DNA from: Symbiobacteriaceae bacterium
Lineage (GTDB): Bacteria > Bacillota_E > Symbiobacteriia > Symbiobacteriales > Symbiobacteriaceae
Length of the DNA stretch: 20,051 bases
Reading direction: 5' to 3'
Assembly: GCA_027356675.1 (NCBI GenBank)
Contig: DAHVXO010000282.1
Coordinates: 1 to 20,051, forward strand
Notes under the pieces: generated by a model
Databases searched by the model: none
What the model was told of the DNA's origin: nothing
The model's input: only the letters and a program-made list of their open reading frames with translations
In this document: piece by piece, positions 8,272 through 14,694 of the stretch
Layout: each line of letters begins with the position of its first letter
Numbering within the stretch: the first letter of the stretch is position 1
Translations under genes and position numbers: made by a program

Positions 8272-8302
8272 TTTCATGGGGTGTGCAGACTGCGGCATGA
8301 AA
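8272..8302. promoter_or_regulatory. Inverted repeat between the divergent macroglobulin and PadR-remnant genes
   Basis: TTTCATG (8272-8278) and CATGAAA (8296-8302) are perfect arms separated by 17 bases, about 60 bases upstream of the macroglobulin start and 57 bases upstream of the rightward promoter. The location and dyad symmetry fit an operator for a dimeric regulator. The adjoining gene is the wreck of a PadR regulator, which might once have bound here; this is inference only. Confidence 0.35.
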
Positions 8303-8358
8303 AGGCAGCGCCGGAGCATGCTCACAGCCTGGCAATACCTGCAGTCGCAGCCGGAAGC

Positions 8359-8387
8359 TTGACACCCGGCACTCGCATACATACACT
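8359..8387 (+). promoter_or_regulatory. Strong sigma-A type promoter directly abutting the PadR remnant
   Basis: TTGACA (8359-8364), a 17-base spacer, and TACACT (8382-8387). The following base begins an ATG (8388), so transcription would start at or after that codon. This is odd for a normal gene and fits a deletion that removed the leader and N-terminal coding part. Confidence 0.55.
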
Positions 8388-8646
8388 ATGCGCACCACGC
8401 CGGTGAACGTGGGGCAGGTTTATACCGCCTTGGGCAAGCTGGAGAAGGATGGGCTCGGCCCGTAGGTCCACCTTTTCCACCGGTTCGCCTCTTCATCAAG
8501 CTCAGCCTGGCCCGACGCACACACCAGGCCGACGCTACGGCGATTGTACAGGCCCAGCGCCTGGCTACCTTACGTGCCATGCAGGAACTGACCGCCCTGC
8601 AGGAATGGCGGGCAGGCGGGCCGGACGAGGAAATCGCCATGCTAAT
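8388..8646 (+). pseudogene. PadR-family transcriptional regulator remnant
   Basis: From the ATG at 8388 the peptide VNVGQVYTALGKLEKDGLGP appears, ending in TAG at 8463-8465. It is the recognition-helix and wing part of the PadR winged-helix domain (compare the usual GQVYxxLxRLExxGLV). In another frame from 8489, LFIKLSLARRTHQADATAIV and then QAQRLATLRAMQELTALQEW match the helical C-terminal domain of PadR proteins, where a ligand or dimer contact is made. Both the first helices of the DNA-binding domain and the segment between the wing and the helices (some tens of residues) are missing, and the frame changes. The gene cannot make a working regulator. PadR genes usually sit beside the transporter or envelope genes they control; here the divergent macroglobulin gene and the following gene are candidates. 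Confidence 0.72.
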
Positions 8647-8658
8647 CGGGTCCGGCAC

Positions 8659-9198
8659 AGCCTCTACGGCGGGTCAGAGCAGATCGGACAGGCCACGCGC
8701 CTGCCTCTGGGCGGGGCACCCGTCACCGTGGGGGAACGGGTCCCCGCCGCGTTACGGGCGCGGGTGGAAACCATGCGCCAGGTCCCGGATCGGCAGCGGG
8801 ATCTGATCTGGGTGCAAGATGGCCCCAGGCTGATTCCCGTGCCCACGGGGGAGGGCGAAGCGCCTCGCACCGTCGATCTGGGCTCCTGGCCAGGCTTCGC
8901 GGAGCCCGGTCTGGGATCGGCCGTCTTTGCGCCGGGAGGCACCGCCCTGGCTTATACCTACAGCTTCGGAGAGGGCTCCCACCTCTTTGTGGTGAACAAC
9001 CTGGGCGACGACCTCCCGATCTACCTCGGACCGGTTGAACTGAGTGTCCTGGGCGCGCTAGGCGCTGAAACGGAGGCGGTGCCCCTGGACTGGTACCGGC
9101 CGCGGGCGCTGCCAGGCTGGCCCATCTCCTGGTCGCCGGACGGGCGCTACCTGGCCTGGCTGAAGGGCGACCGGCTGGTATTGTTCGCGACGGAGTAG
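8659..9198 (+). pseudogene. N-terminally truncated TolB/WD40-like beta-propeller protein
   Basis: The frame is well behaved (high GC at third positions, sensible peptide) from about 8659 to the TAG at 9196-9198. It is open further back to an ATG at 8449, but that stretch overlaps the PadR remnant in another frame and is not protein-like. The C-terminus WSPDGRYLAWLKGDRLVLFA is the PD40/TolB-type repeat, with an earlier similar blade around FAPGGTALAYTYSFGEGSHL. Possible internal starts are GTG 8728 and ATG 8773, both without clear ribosome sites. No signal peptide remains, though such proteins are usually exported. I read it as a gene whose 5' end was lost in the same event that damaged PadR. 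A short expressed protein from 8773 is the alternative. Confidence 0.6.
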
Positions 9199-9324
9199 GA
9201 GCCGGCCCGCAGAAACCTGAACGCTTATGTACGGCCCGATTCTTTAAGGCGCGGCTTGGAGCCATCAGTCCGTCTCCGATATCTGTAGTACAGCTATGAA
9301 CTCCTTGATTCGGGTATGGAAACA

Positions 9325-9346
9325 GTCCCGACCGAGTTGCCGGGAC
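9325..9346 (-). terminator. Probable terminator of argS
   Basis: On the minus strand GTCCCG and CGGGAC form a 6-bp stem around a 10-base loop, 12 bases after the argS stop codon, and TGTTTCC follows. The U-run is weak, so this is a moderate prediction. Confidence 0.5.
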
Positions 9347-9358
9347 CTTGCTTCGTAC

Positions 9359-11056
9359 CTACATTTGCTCCGGGGCATCCATGCCGAGCAGCTCCAGCCC
9401 GATGCGCAAAGTGGAGGCCGTCGCCTGAACAAGGGCGAGACGGGCCTGCCGTACTCCTGGTTCCGTCTTCAGGATCGGCTTATCGTGATAGAAGCGATTG
9501 AAGACCTGTGCCAGGTCGAGCAGGTACTGTGCGATGGCGGAGGGTTCCATCCGTTCCTCGGCGTGAGTCACGGCGTAAGGGAAGCGACCAAGCTCCCGCA
9601 GGACCGCCCACTCCTGCTCCCCAGCGTAAACAGGGGAGGCAGAAAGAGTGATAATGCCCCCTGCATCTCGGAGCAGCTTGCTGGCTCGGGCATGGGTGTA
9701 CTGAAGGTAAGGGCCGGTTTGGCCGGCGAAGTTGAGCGCCTCCTCCCAGCGGAAATCGATGTCTGAGATCCGGTTCTGTCGAAGGTCGTTAAAGATGACT
9801 GCTCCAACCCCAATAGAACGTGCGACTCTATCCCGATCCGGTAGCTCCGGATTCTTCTCGGCGCTGATCTCCCGGGCCAACTCGATCGATCGGGTCAGCA
9901 GATCCTCCAGGTAGATTACGTCGCCCGCACGGGTGCGGAGTCGCTTGCCTTCCACTCGCAAAACGCCGAAACCTACGTGGTGGCAGTTCTCAGCCCACGC
10001 ATGGCCCGCCTTCTTCAGCACAGCGAAGACCTGCTGGAAGTGGACTGACTGCCCCTGATCGACGACATAGAGGAGCTTCTCAGCTCCGTAGCGGTTCCGG
10101 CGGTACTCGGCTGCTGCCAGGTCGCGTGTGGCGTAGATGGTAGCGCCGTCTCTCTTGAGGATCAGGCAGGCGGGCAGGTTGTACTCTTCGAGGGGAACGA
10201 CCTGCGCGCCCTCGCTTTCTACCAGCAACCCCTTTGCTCGCAACTCTGCGATCACGGCTGGCATCTTATCCTCGTAGAAACTCTCGCCGGTGAAGGCATC
10301 AAAGCGGACCTGCAGCAAGTCGTAAATGCGGCTGACTTCCTTCATGCTTTCCTCGACGATGAAGCGCCAGATTTCCCGAACGGCTGGATCGCCGTCCTCA
10401 AGCCGCTTGAAGTAACGGCGGGCCTCCTCTTCGAGTTCGGGCTGCTCCTTCACCCGCTCACTGAACTGCTGGTAGAGCGCCAGCAGTTCATCGATTGGGT
10501 TGGAGCGCACCCGTTCTGGATCACCCCAACGGAAATAGGCGACCATCAGCTTGCCGAATTGTGTGCCCCAGTCGCCGAGATGGTTGATCCCAACGGTTCG
10601 CCAGTCCTGGTGGCGATAGATCTTAATCAGGCTGTTGCCGATGACAGTCGAGCGCAGATGCCCGAGATGCATCGGTTTTGCAATGTTCGCCGACGAGAAG
10701 TCGATGAGGACGGTGCGTCCATTACCGCTCCCGCTACTGCCCCAGGTCTCCGCCTGGGCACGTTGAATGAGATCTGCCCCGGTAGCCGGACGGTCGAGGA
10801 AGAGATTGAGATATGGCCCTGCCGACTGCGCATCTGCGAGCGGGGCGGGCAGTCCGTCGTTGCGGAGCGATGCCGCCAGATCTGCTACGATGGCGGGCGG
10901 AGCCTTTCGCAGGCTCTTGGCCAGGGGAAAGCAGGGGAATGCAATATCGCCCATCTTGGCGTTTGGAGGTGTCACCAAGTGTCCGATGATCGTTTCGGCA
11001 TCCAGGGGGAGGTGGTCGGCAAGAATCGCGGCCACCTGCGGGTAGAAGACGTGCAT
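9359..11056 (-). CDS. argS: Arginyl-tRNA synthetase
   Basis: A 565-residue class I aminoacyl-tRNA synthetase that attaches arginine to tRNA-Arg in the cytoplasm; the length is normal for bacterial ArgRS (about 550-580). The N-terminal additional domain that contacts the tRNA D-loop occupies about residues 1-100 (with MGDIAFPCFPLAK and AGPYLNLFL). The catalytic HIGH signature appears as HLGH at 130-133, within the ArgRS-typical SSANIAKPMHLGHLRSTVIG. The C-terminal DALR anticodon-binding domain starts near ALNFAGQTGPYLQYTHARA. As in most ArgRS, a standard KMSKS motif is not evident. The ATG follows GAGGAGGA at a good distance. The gene is alone in its transcript, preceded by a T-box leader and a near-consensus promoter, so it is induced when uncharged tRNA-Arg builds up. 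Confidence 0.97.
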   Translation of the reverse strand: MHVFYPQVAAILADHLPLDAETIIGHLVTPPNAKMGDIAFPCFPLAKSLRKAPPAIVADLAASLRNDGLPAPLADAQSAGPYLNLFLDRPATGADLIQRAQAETWGSSGSGNGRTVLIDFSSANIAKPMHLGHLRSTVIGNSLIKIYRHQDWRTVGINHLGDWGTQFGKLMVAYFRWGDPERVRSNPIDELLALYQQFSERVKEQPELEEEARRYFKRLEDGDPAVREIWRFIVEESMKEVSRIYDLLQVRFDAFTGESFYEDKMPAVIAELRAKGLLVESEGAQVVPLEEYNLPACLILKRDGATIYATRDLAAAEYRRNRYGAEKLLYVVDQGQSVHFQQVFAVLKKAGHAWAENCHHVGFGVLRVEGKRLRTRAGDVIYLEDLLTRSIELAREISAEKNPELPDRDRVARSIGVGAVIFNDLRQNRISDIDFRWEEALNFAGQTGPYLQYTHARASKLLRDAGGIITLSASPVYAGEQEWAVLRELGRFPYAVTHAEERMEPSAIAQYLLDLAQVFNRFYHDKPILKTEPGVRQARLALVQATASTLRIGLELLGMDAPEQM

Positions 11057-11110
11057 ACCGATTCCTCCTCAAGTCGAACGGACGGATGAGATGTCCACCT
11101 GCAAAATGAT

Positions 11111-11362
11111 AAACGCCCGGCTCTACGACGAATGTCGAAGAGACGGGCGATTCCCGCGGTACCACTCTCATTGCCCCCGAGAGGGGCCGCTCTAGCCGCT
11201 GTATTGGGCGGAACCATCGCGTCCTACACAGCCGTAACGGGCCTTCAGACCGATCCTCGGGGGTGCGCTTCACTGCGGATCACGCGCCCGGCTCTCACCA
11301 GCCCCGGACTCGCTTGGCGGACGACCGCAGGTACTCTCCCCTTCATCGGAGCGAGCAATATT
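11111..11362 (-). promoter_or_regulatory. T-box riboswitch controlling argS (arginine type)
   Basis: The T-box core AGTGGTACCGCG is present on the minus strand (complement within 11155-11168), which would pair with the free ACCA end of uncharged tRNA. Just after it, CGCCCG and CGGGCG arms (11114-11149), followed by TTTATCATTTT, form the intrinsic terminator that competes with the antiterminator. In Stem I, CTGCGG and CCGCAG close the specifier loop, with AGAGTAC on the 5' side and TGAAGCGCA on the 3' side. The register used in other T-boxes puts the specifier codon as CGC (arginine) at 11265-11267, agreeing with the downstream gene. A distal GGTGAGAGCC element is also seen. The leader is about 250 nt. 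Confidence 0.95.
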
Positions 11363-11369
11363 TCAATTA

Positions 11370-11398
11370 ATCATACGGTGAGCTCTTGCACCTGTCAA
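11370..11398 (-). promoter_or_regulatory. Near-consensus sigma-A promoter of the T-box/argS transcript
   Basis: On the minus strand TTGACA (11393-11398) is followed after exactly 17 bases by TATGAT (11370-11375). Transcription would begin near 11362, just ahead of Stem I of the T-box. Confidence 0.85.
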
Positions 11399-11716
11399 GG
11401 CCGATGCAATCTGGCCGGCCTACGTCTCCGTTCTCTGGGAACCGATAGTTGATACCACCGGCCGCTTCCACGCCGGAACATGCAGAGGTTGACCCGTTAT
11501 GGATTATGTCGTCGCAAAAACCCGCGAAAACGAATTCGGGCACGGCTCCGGCCCTTGTCCCTTGAGGCGGCGGGGGCGAGGCTTCCGGTAGACCACCCAA
11601 CGGTCACATGGGTTGGTGGAAGATACGGTTCTGAAAGGGGAACTCCCGATGGACGACGAAAATAACTGCCAGCCATTCTAACAACTTGAACCCACTGTGC
11701 AGAGGAGGTTAAAGCT
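11399..11716. other. Intergenic stretch between the divergent argS and MNT genes
   Basis: About 320 bases without a convincing gene. A 61-codon basic frame at 11480-11665 (+) has no ribosome site and no recognisable motif. The segment CGGGCACGGCTCCGGCCC near 11538 resembles GGGCATGGCTCCGGCCC near 2338, probably by chance. No clear promoter for the MNT/HEPN pair is visible; a Shine-Dalgarno (AGAGGAGG) precedes MNT at 11701-11708. Confidence 0.4.
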
Positions 11717-12019
11717 GTGGCCCGGATAAAACTGGATACCGCTGCTGCAGCTGAGCTGTGCAAGGGATATGGGATTCGAGAGATATCCTTTTTCGGTTCG
11801 GTTACCCGTGACGATTTCCGACCACATAGCGATGTGGATGTGCTGGTTGAGTTTGAACCCGATGTCCACATTGGGTTCTTTGAACTGATGGATATCCAGG
11901 ATAGACTCACCTCACTGCTGGGCCGTAAGGTTGACCTCGTTACGAAAGGGATGCTGAGCCCTTTCTTCCGGGATGACGTATTGGCCGCACGGGAGGTTAT
12001 CTATGTCAGTTCACGATGA
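11717..12019 (+). CDS. MNT-type nucleotidyltransferase, antitoxin of a HEPN/MNT pair
   Basis: A 100-residue minimal nucleotidyltransferase of the polymerase-beta fold. The signature Gly-Ser-x10-Asp-x-Asp is exact: Gly27-Ser28 in FFGSVTRDDF, then Asp39 and Asp41 in SDVDVLVEF, with a third acidic residue at Asp73 in KVDLVT. In characterised HEPN/MNT systems (MntA/HepT) this enzyme transfers AMP to a tyrosine of the HEPN RNase and so silences it; that role here is inferred from the neighbour. The GTG start follows AGAGGAGG at good spacing. Base composition is lower in GC than the surrounding genes, which suits a horizontally acquired module. It is followed at once by the HEPN gene. Alternative: a stand-alone nucleotidyltransferase of unknown target, less likely given the partner. 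Confidence 0.9.
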   Translation: MARIKLDTAAAAELCKGYGIREISFFGSVTRDDFRPHSDVDVLVEFEPDVHIGFFELMDIQDRLTSLLGRKVDLVTKGMLSPFFRDDVLAAREVIYVSSR

Positions 12020-12049
12020 CTTATTTATGTCCGTCATATCCTGCGAGCC

Positions 12050-12343
12050 ATGGAAAAGGTTCGAATCTATACAGAGCATCTGTCGGACGCCCAGTTTATG
12101 GCGGATTCCCTCGTTCAGGATGCTGTAGTTCGCCAGTTCGAGATCATTGGTGAGGCCACGAAAAAGGTTAGCGCGGTCTTCCGCGAGCGGCACAGGAACG
12201 TCCCTTGGTCCCACATGGCAAGGATGCGGGACGTTTTAATACACCACTATTGGGAGGTCGACCTGGATGTCGTCTGGACGACATTGAACAAGGATCTGCC
12301 AAGGTTGGAACCGCTTCTTAGGGCGCTTCTGCGTCAGCAGTGA
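12050..12343 (+). CDS. HEPN-domain RNase toxin (DUF86/HepT-like), start region frameshifted
   Basis: The frame from the ATG at 12050 gives 97 residues of a HepT/DUF86 protein. These are all-helical RNases that dimerise and cut RNA, often tRNA ends. The catalytic Arg-x4-His-x-Tyr is intact as RDVLIHHY (Arg60, His65, Tyr67); the Tyr is the residue AMP-modified by MNT partners. QDAVVRQFEIIGEATKKV is also typical. Family members normally begin about 16 residues earlier. That beginning is present: an ATG at 12003, overlapping the MNT stop by 17 bases, reads MSVHDDLF, and YVRHILRA then continues in the HEPN frame. One base (a T near 12023-12027) is missing between the two parts. Either the toxin is damaged or shortened, or a -1 slip restores it; the heptamer there is not a good slippery site. 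No ribosome site of note precedes 12050. Confidence 0.8.
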   Translation: MEKVRIYTEHLSDAQFMADSLVQDAVVRQFEIIGEATKKVSAVFRERHRNVPWSHMARMRDVLIHHYWEVDLDVVWTTLNKDLPRLEPLLRALLRQQ

Positions 12344-12361
12344 TTCACACCCGAAAAATGG

Positions 12362-12397
12362 GAGCCTGCTCCTCTACGTAAGGGATGCAGGCTCTTT
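12362..12397 (+). terminator. Intrinsic terminator after the HEPN gene
   Basis: GAGCCTG (12362-12368) pairs with CAGGCTC (12388-12394), with further partial pairing inside and TTT after it, 18 bases past the HEPN stop. Moderate strength. Confidence 0.65.
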
Positions 12398-12625
12398 GCG
12401 CATGGTTCGGGCCTGGCCTCCTTCGCCAGCCATCTTCCTGCCGGACCGAATCCTCGTGGGGGGTGGGCTCTCGGAACTGGGCGGGCCGTTTCATGAGGGA
12501 ATGAAGCAGGGTCTCGCCAATGTGGGGATGCCGTACTTCGTGCGGGGGGTGACGGTGGTCCCGGCGCAACTGGGCAACGATGCCGGGATCGTTGGGGCCG
12601 CGTGCCTGGTGCGGAGTTCATGCCG
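12396..12625 (+). pseudogene. ROK-family sugar kinase/regulator, C-terminal fragment
   Basis: The frame contains PDRILVGGGLSELGGPFHEG and further on VTVVPAQLGNDAGIVGAACL. This is the end of the ROK fold: the conserved Gly-Gly-Gly turn after the last large strand, then the LGxDAGxxGAA motif near the C-terminus of glucokinases and NagC/XylR-type repressors. The catalytic and zinc-binding parts that should precede it (about 230 residues) are absent, and the terminator of the HEPN gene abuts the fragment. The frame then runs into unrelated sequence. This is a relic. It implies that the toxin-antitoxin pair, or the deletion next to it, replaced the front of a ROK gene. Confidence 0.75.
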
Positions 12626-12976
12626 CGGATGGTCAAAACCATGCACCGGTGTCAGATGGACCCGAGGTTCAGCCCCGTGGAGCCGACAAGGGTCTTGGAA
12701 GCCTATGCGCAGAACCTATTGCCTGACCTTTATCCGGAAGCAATTGCTGCCTGCTTTGCCCACTCCATCGCCGACAACCCGCCGCTGGATCAATTGAAGG
12801 CAATTGCCCGGCATCGGCACGGTATGGTTGTCGACACCATCGTGGAAGCGGCGTATACTACCGCCGTAAAACTCCTGACGGAGGTGGCGCCACAGGTTGC
12901 CGTCGAGGCCGTTCGAGTCTCGCAACCGCGGAACCCGAAGCAGAGCTCGGTACCAGATCAGTACATACAAGCGTGA
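12602..12976 (+). CDS. Unrecognised reading frame, possible gene fragment
   Basis: A GTG-started frame of 124 codons overlapping the end of the ROK fragment. The segment from about 12655 to 12895 reads like genuine protein (DPRFSPVEPTRVLEAYAQNL, PDLYPEAIAACFAHSIADNP, VVDTIVEAAYTTAVKLLTEV), mostly helical and mildly acidic. The ends look less convincing and no ribosome site precedes the start. I do not recognise a family. The same frame continues after its stop at 12976 into another protein-like piece at 13028. It could be the middle of a larger broken gene whose end is the gene at 13159, or an independent fragment. Confidence 0.4.
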   Translation: MPGAEFMPRMVKTMHRCQMDPRFSPVEPTRVLEAYAQNLLPDLYPEAIAACFAHSIADNPPLDQLKAIARHRHGMVVDTIVEAAYTTAVKLLTEVAPQVAVEAVRVSQPRNPKQSSVPDQYIQA

Positions 12977-13027
12977 ACCATACGCTGCATATTGCATGAT
13001 CTGCAGTCGCCCGGACCTTCTGGGGGT

Positions 13028-13162
13028 TACGAGCCGTTACGGCAACATAGAGAGGAGTACCGACGAATCGCCCAGGTGCTCGCACTGATGCTGGCGGTGG
13101 ACCGCCCGGATGAGGCCGTACTCGCCCGGCTGACCTGGAGGACCTTTGCCAGGCGCACATGA
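13028..13162 (+). pseudogene. Likely out-of-frame N-terminal part of the gene at 13159
   Basis: This frame reads YEPLRQHREEYRRIAQVLAL and MLAVDRPDEAVLARL, a plausible helical protein, and stops at 13160-13162. In the next frame the sequence continues as LEDLCQAHMKVARGFYFGDL, i.e. straight into the gene at 13159. Loss of a single base near 13131-13136 would explain the break. The beginning of the gene cannot be located; the frame is stopped at 12976. Confidence 0.5.
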
Positions 13163-13800
13163 AGGTCGCCCGGGGTTTCTACTTCGGCGACTTGTACCAG
13201 CGAATCGGGATGCGTGGTCGCCGGTACCAGGGGCTGCATTTGGTGTGGGATGCCCCGTCTCGTATCGTCGTCATCGCCTATTGCTGGGATATGGAGGCGG
13301 TGCGGCGAACGCGGGACGACCTGCTGCACTTTCATGCCACCCTGCCGCAATTGCAGGTACATAAGAAGTTGCACCTGGTAGTGTTCCACGCGGCTACTGA
13401 GCATGCCGGGGAGCAGTCGTGGCCGGCAGGAATCTCCTTCAGCCCAATCGCCGTGGACCCCGCTGCGCACCTGGAGGCGCCACCGGAATTTGTAGCGGCG
13501 AAGCTCGACAGCATTCTGGGAATACCGGCAGGGGCGATCGAGAAGAGCGAGGTCGTGGCCTTCGGGAGTCGGTCGCCCAACTGGCGCCTCTTCCTGCAGG
13601 ATGACCGCGATATCGTCATGCAGAAGATCAAGGAACTGGCGAAGGCGAAGGCCGAGTTGCCTGCTGACTTCCAGGGGATCGTGGATACGTTGCTGACGTT
13701 GGCAGAGACTGATGCGCCCGACCTTCCAGGGCAGGTGCACCAGGTCTTGAACCGGCTGTGGGAGGTGCCCGCCGATGCGGCTTCAAGAACTAATTCTTGA
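13159..13800 (+). CDS. Unrecognised protein coupled to an SMC/ABC-type ATPase remnant
   Basis: A 213-codon frame with good coding character; its true N-terminus probably lies upstream in another frame (see 13028-13162). The ATG at 13159 has no obvious ribosome site. The first half looks alpha/beta (HLVWDAPSRIVVIAYCWDM; LQVHKKLHLVVFHAA) and the second half helical, with an Asp/Lys-rich segment (LQDDRDIVMQKIKELAKAKA). No catalytic motif is evident and I do not recognise the family. Its stop at 13798-13800 overlaps the ATG of the ATPase remnant (13775) by 26 bases, so the two were probably translated together. Pairing of a poorly conserved protein with an SMC-like ATPase is typical of several DNA-sensing defence systems. 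Membership in one is a guess from layout only. Confidence 0.5.
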   Translation: MKVARGFYFGDLYQRIGMRGRRYQGLHLVWDAPSRIVVIAYCWDMEAVRRTRDDLLHFHATLPQLQVHKKLHLVVFHAATEHAGEQSWPAGISFSPIAVDPAAHLEAPPEFVAAKLDSILGIPAGAIEKSEVVAFGSRSPNWRLFLQDDRDIVMQKIKELAKAKAELPADFQGIVDTLLTLAETDAPDLPGQVHQVLNRLWEVPADAASRTNS

Positions 13801-14336
13801 GAATTATCGCGGGTACAACAAGGAAAGCTCGATCCCCCTGGATGGCCGCGCTCTTCTACGGACAGAACGGTCGCGGCAAATCATCGGTCTTTGGGGGCGG
13901 TGCCCTGCCCATGCAGGCCCTGCTGAGCGAGGGGCAACTCAACTGCGCCGTAGTCGCACGGGCTCTGGCGCTGTCGGAGGTGAAACCGCCGCCTCTGAAG
14001 GTGATCGCACTGGACGATCCCTTTGTGTCTTGGGATGACGTGAACATGGAGAACTTCCTGGCCGCCGTGCGTGGGTTGGCGTGGAAGGGCTGGACTGTCA
14101 TTCTGTCTACCTGTGATTCTCTGGTGGTCGCCAGTTTCCGTAAGAACACGGAGACGCTGGGCGACGACTTTCCGAGTATTACCTACACCTTTCGTGATTG
14201 GGACAAGGAGCGCGGTCCCCGCATCTCGATTGACCGGGTTCCCCTCCGCCCGAGCCGCCATCTTCGGGACACCGGACGTGTTCGAAAAGGAGTTGGTTTA
14301 GTTCCCTTCGGGGTTTCAAAGCGAACTTCCGGATAG
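13775..14336 (+). pseudogene. SMC/SbcC-like ABC ATPase, internally deleted and frameshifted
   Basis: The ATG at 13775 starts MRLQELILENYRGYNKESSI, the usual first strand and loop of RecF/SMC/SbcC-type ATPases. After one frame change near 13850, LFYGQNGRGKSSVFGGG supplies the Walker A motif. Only a few residues later the sequence jumps to QALLSEGQLNCAVVARALAL, an ABC-signature-like segment. It continues with LKVIALDDPFVSWDDVN (Walker B with the D-loop) and TVILSTCDS, where the switch His of the family (usually STHD) reads Cys. The several-hundred-residue coiled-coil arm that should separate the two half-domains is absent. About 187 codons remain of a protein normally 600-1100 long. The C-terminus also runs off into unrelated sequence. 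The gene is dead as an ATPase, or at best makes an unusual mini-protein. Confidence 0.8.
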
Positions 14337-14350
14337 CCCAAAAATCAAGT

Positions 14351-14371
14351 GCCAGAGGTCTATCCTCTGGC
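14351..14371 (-). repeat. Hairpin repeat copy 2 (terminator-like, minus orientation)
   Basis: GCCAGAGG (14351-14358) and CCTCTGGC (14364-14371) flank a five-base loop. Read on the minus strand it is identical to the copy at 2377-2397 except one loop base, and it too is followed by a T-run (ACTTGATTTTTGG). On that strand it could end transcripts of the gene at 14695-15285, although 324 bases downstream. Confidence 0.6.
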
Positions 14372-14504
14372 ATCGCTGTATCTGGTCGGCTATTCATGCG
14401 GTACTGGCTCTGGGGAGCCGTCGGGGAAGAGCATGCGGCGCCGACTGCTCCACTGGGTCCTGGACGCAAATTCGCTAAACCACAGGCTTGTAGGGAAAGA
14501 ACGA

Positions 14505-14537
14505 GGCGCCCGCCGACCGGGGTCTGCGGGCGCCTTT
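14505..14537 (+). terminator. GC-rich bidirectional terminator
   Basis: GGCGCCCGC (14505-14513) pairs perfectly with GCGGGCGCC (14526-14534), followed by TTT; on the other strand it is followed by TCGTTCTTTCC. It can serve both the ATPase remnant and the leftward gene at 14695. Confidence 0.75.
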
Positions 14538-14694
14538 CACGCAACAACGGCCACGTGCGGCCCGGTGTTTATTCCGGGCCCACAGCTTTTGCCAGAAATC
14601 CCGAACCAGGCTGTCACCGGATTAACTTTCGACCAGAACCTCATCGAGCAACAACCTGAGGCTGCCCACGACAGGTGGGTCTTCATTAGCTGGT

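Larger units (their letters stand above)
14337..14694. other. Intergenic stretch with several hairpins between convergent genes
   Basis: About 360 bases with no supported gene. It holds the second copy of the GCCAGAGG hairpin (14351-14371), the strong GC-rich terminator at 14505-14537, a perfect GGCCCGG/CCGGGCC hairpin with an 8-base loop (14559-14580), and a weaker CCCAC/GTGGG hairpin followed by TCTTCATT near 14665-14690. The neighbouring genes converge, so a cluster of terminators is expected. Confidence 0.6.

Noticed and set aside
2337..11556. Similar GGGCAYGGCTCCGGCCC segments near 2338 and 11538
   Set aside because: Sixteen GC-rich bases with no shared flanks; chance similarity is likely in DNA of this composition.
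12020..12028. Programmed -1 frameshift site in the HEPN start
   Set aside because: The bases around TTATTTA do not form an X-XXY-YYZ slippery heptamer and no downstream stem was seen; a simple deletion is more likely.
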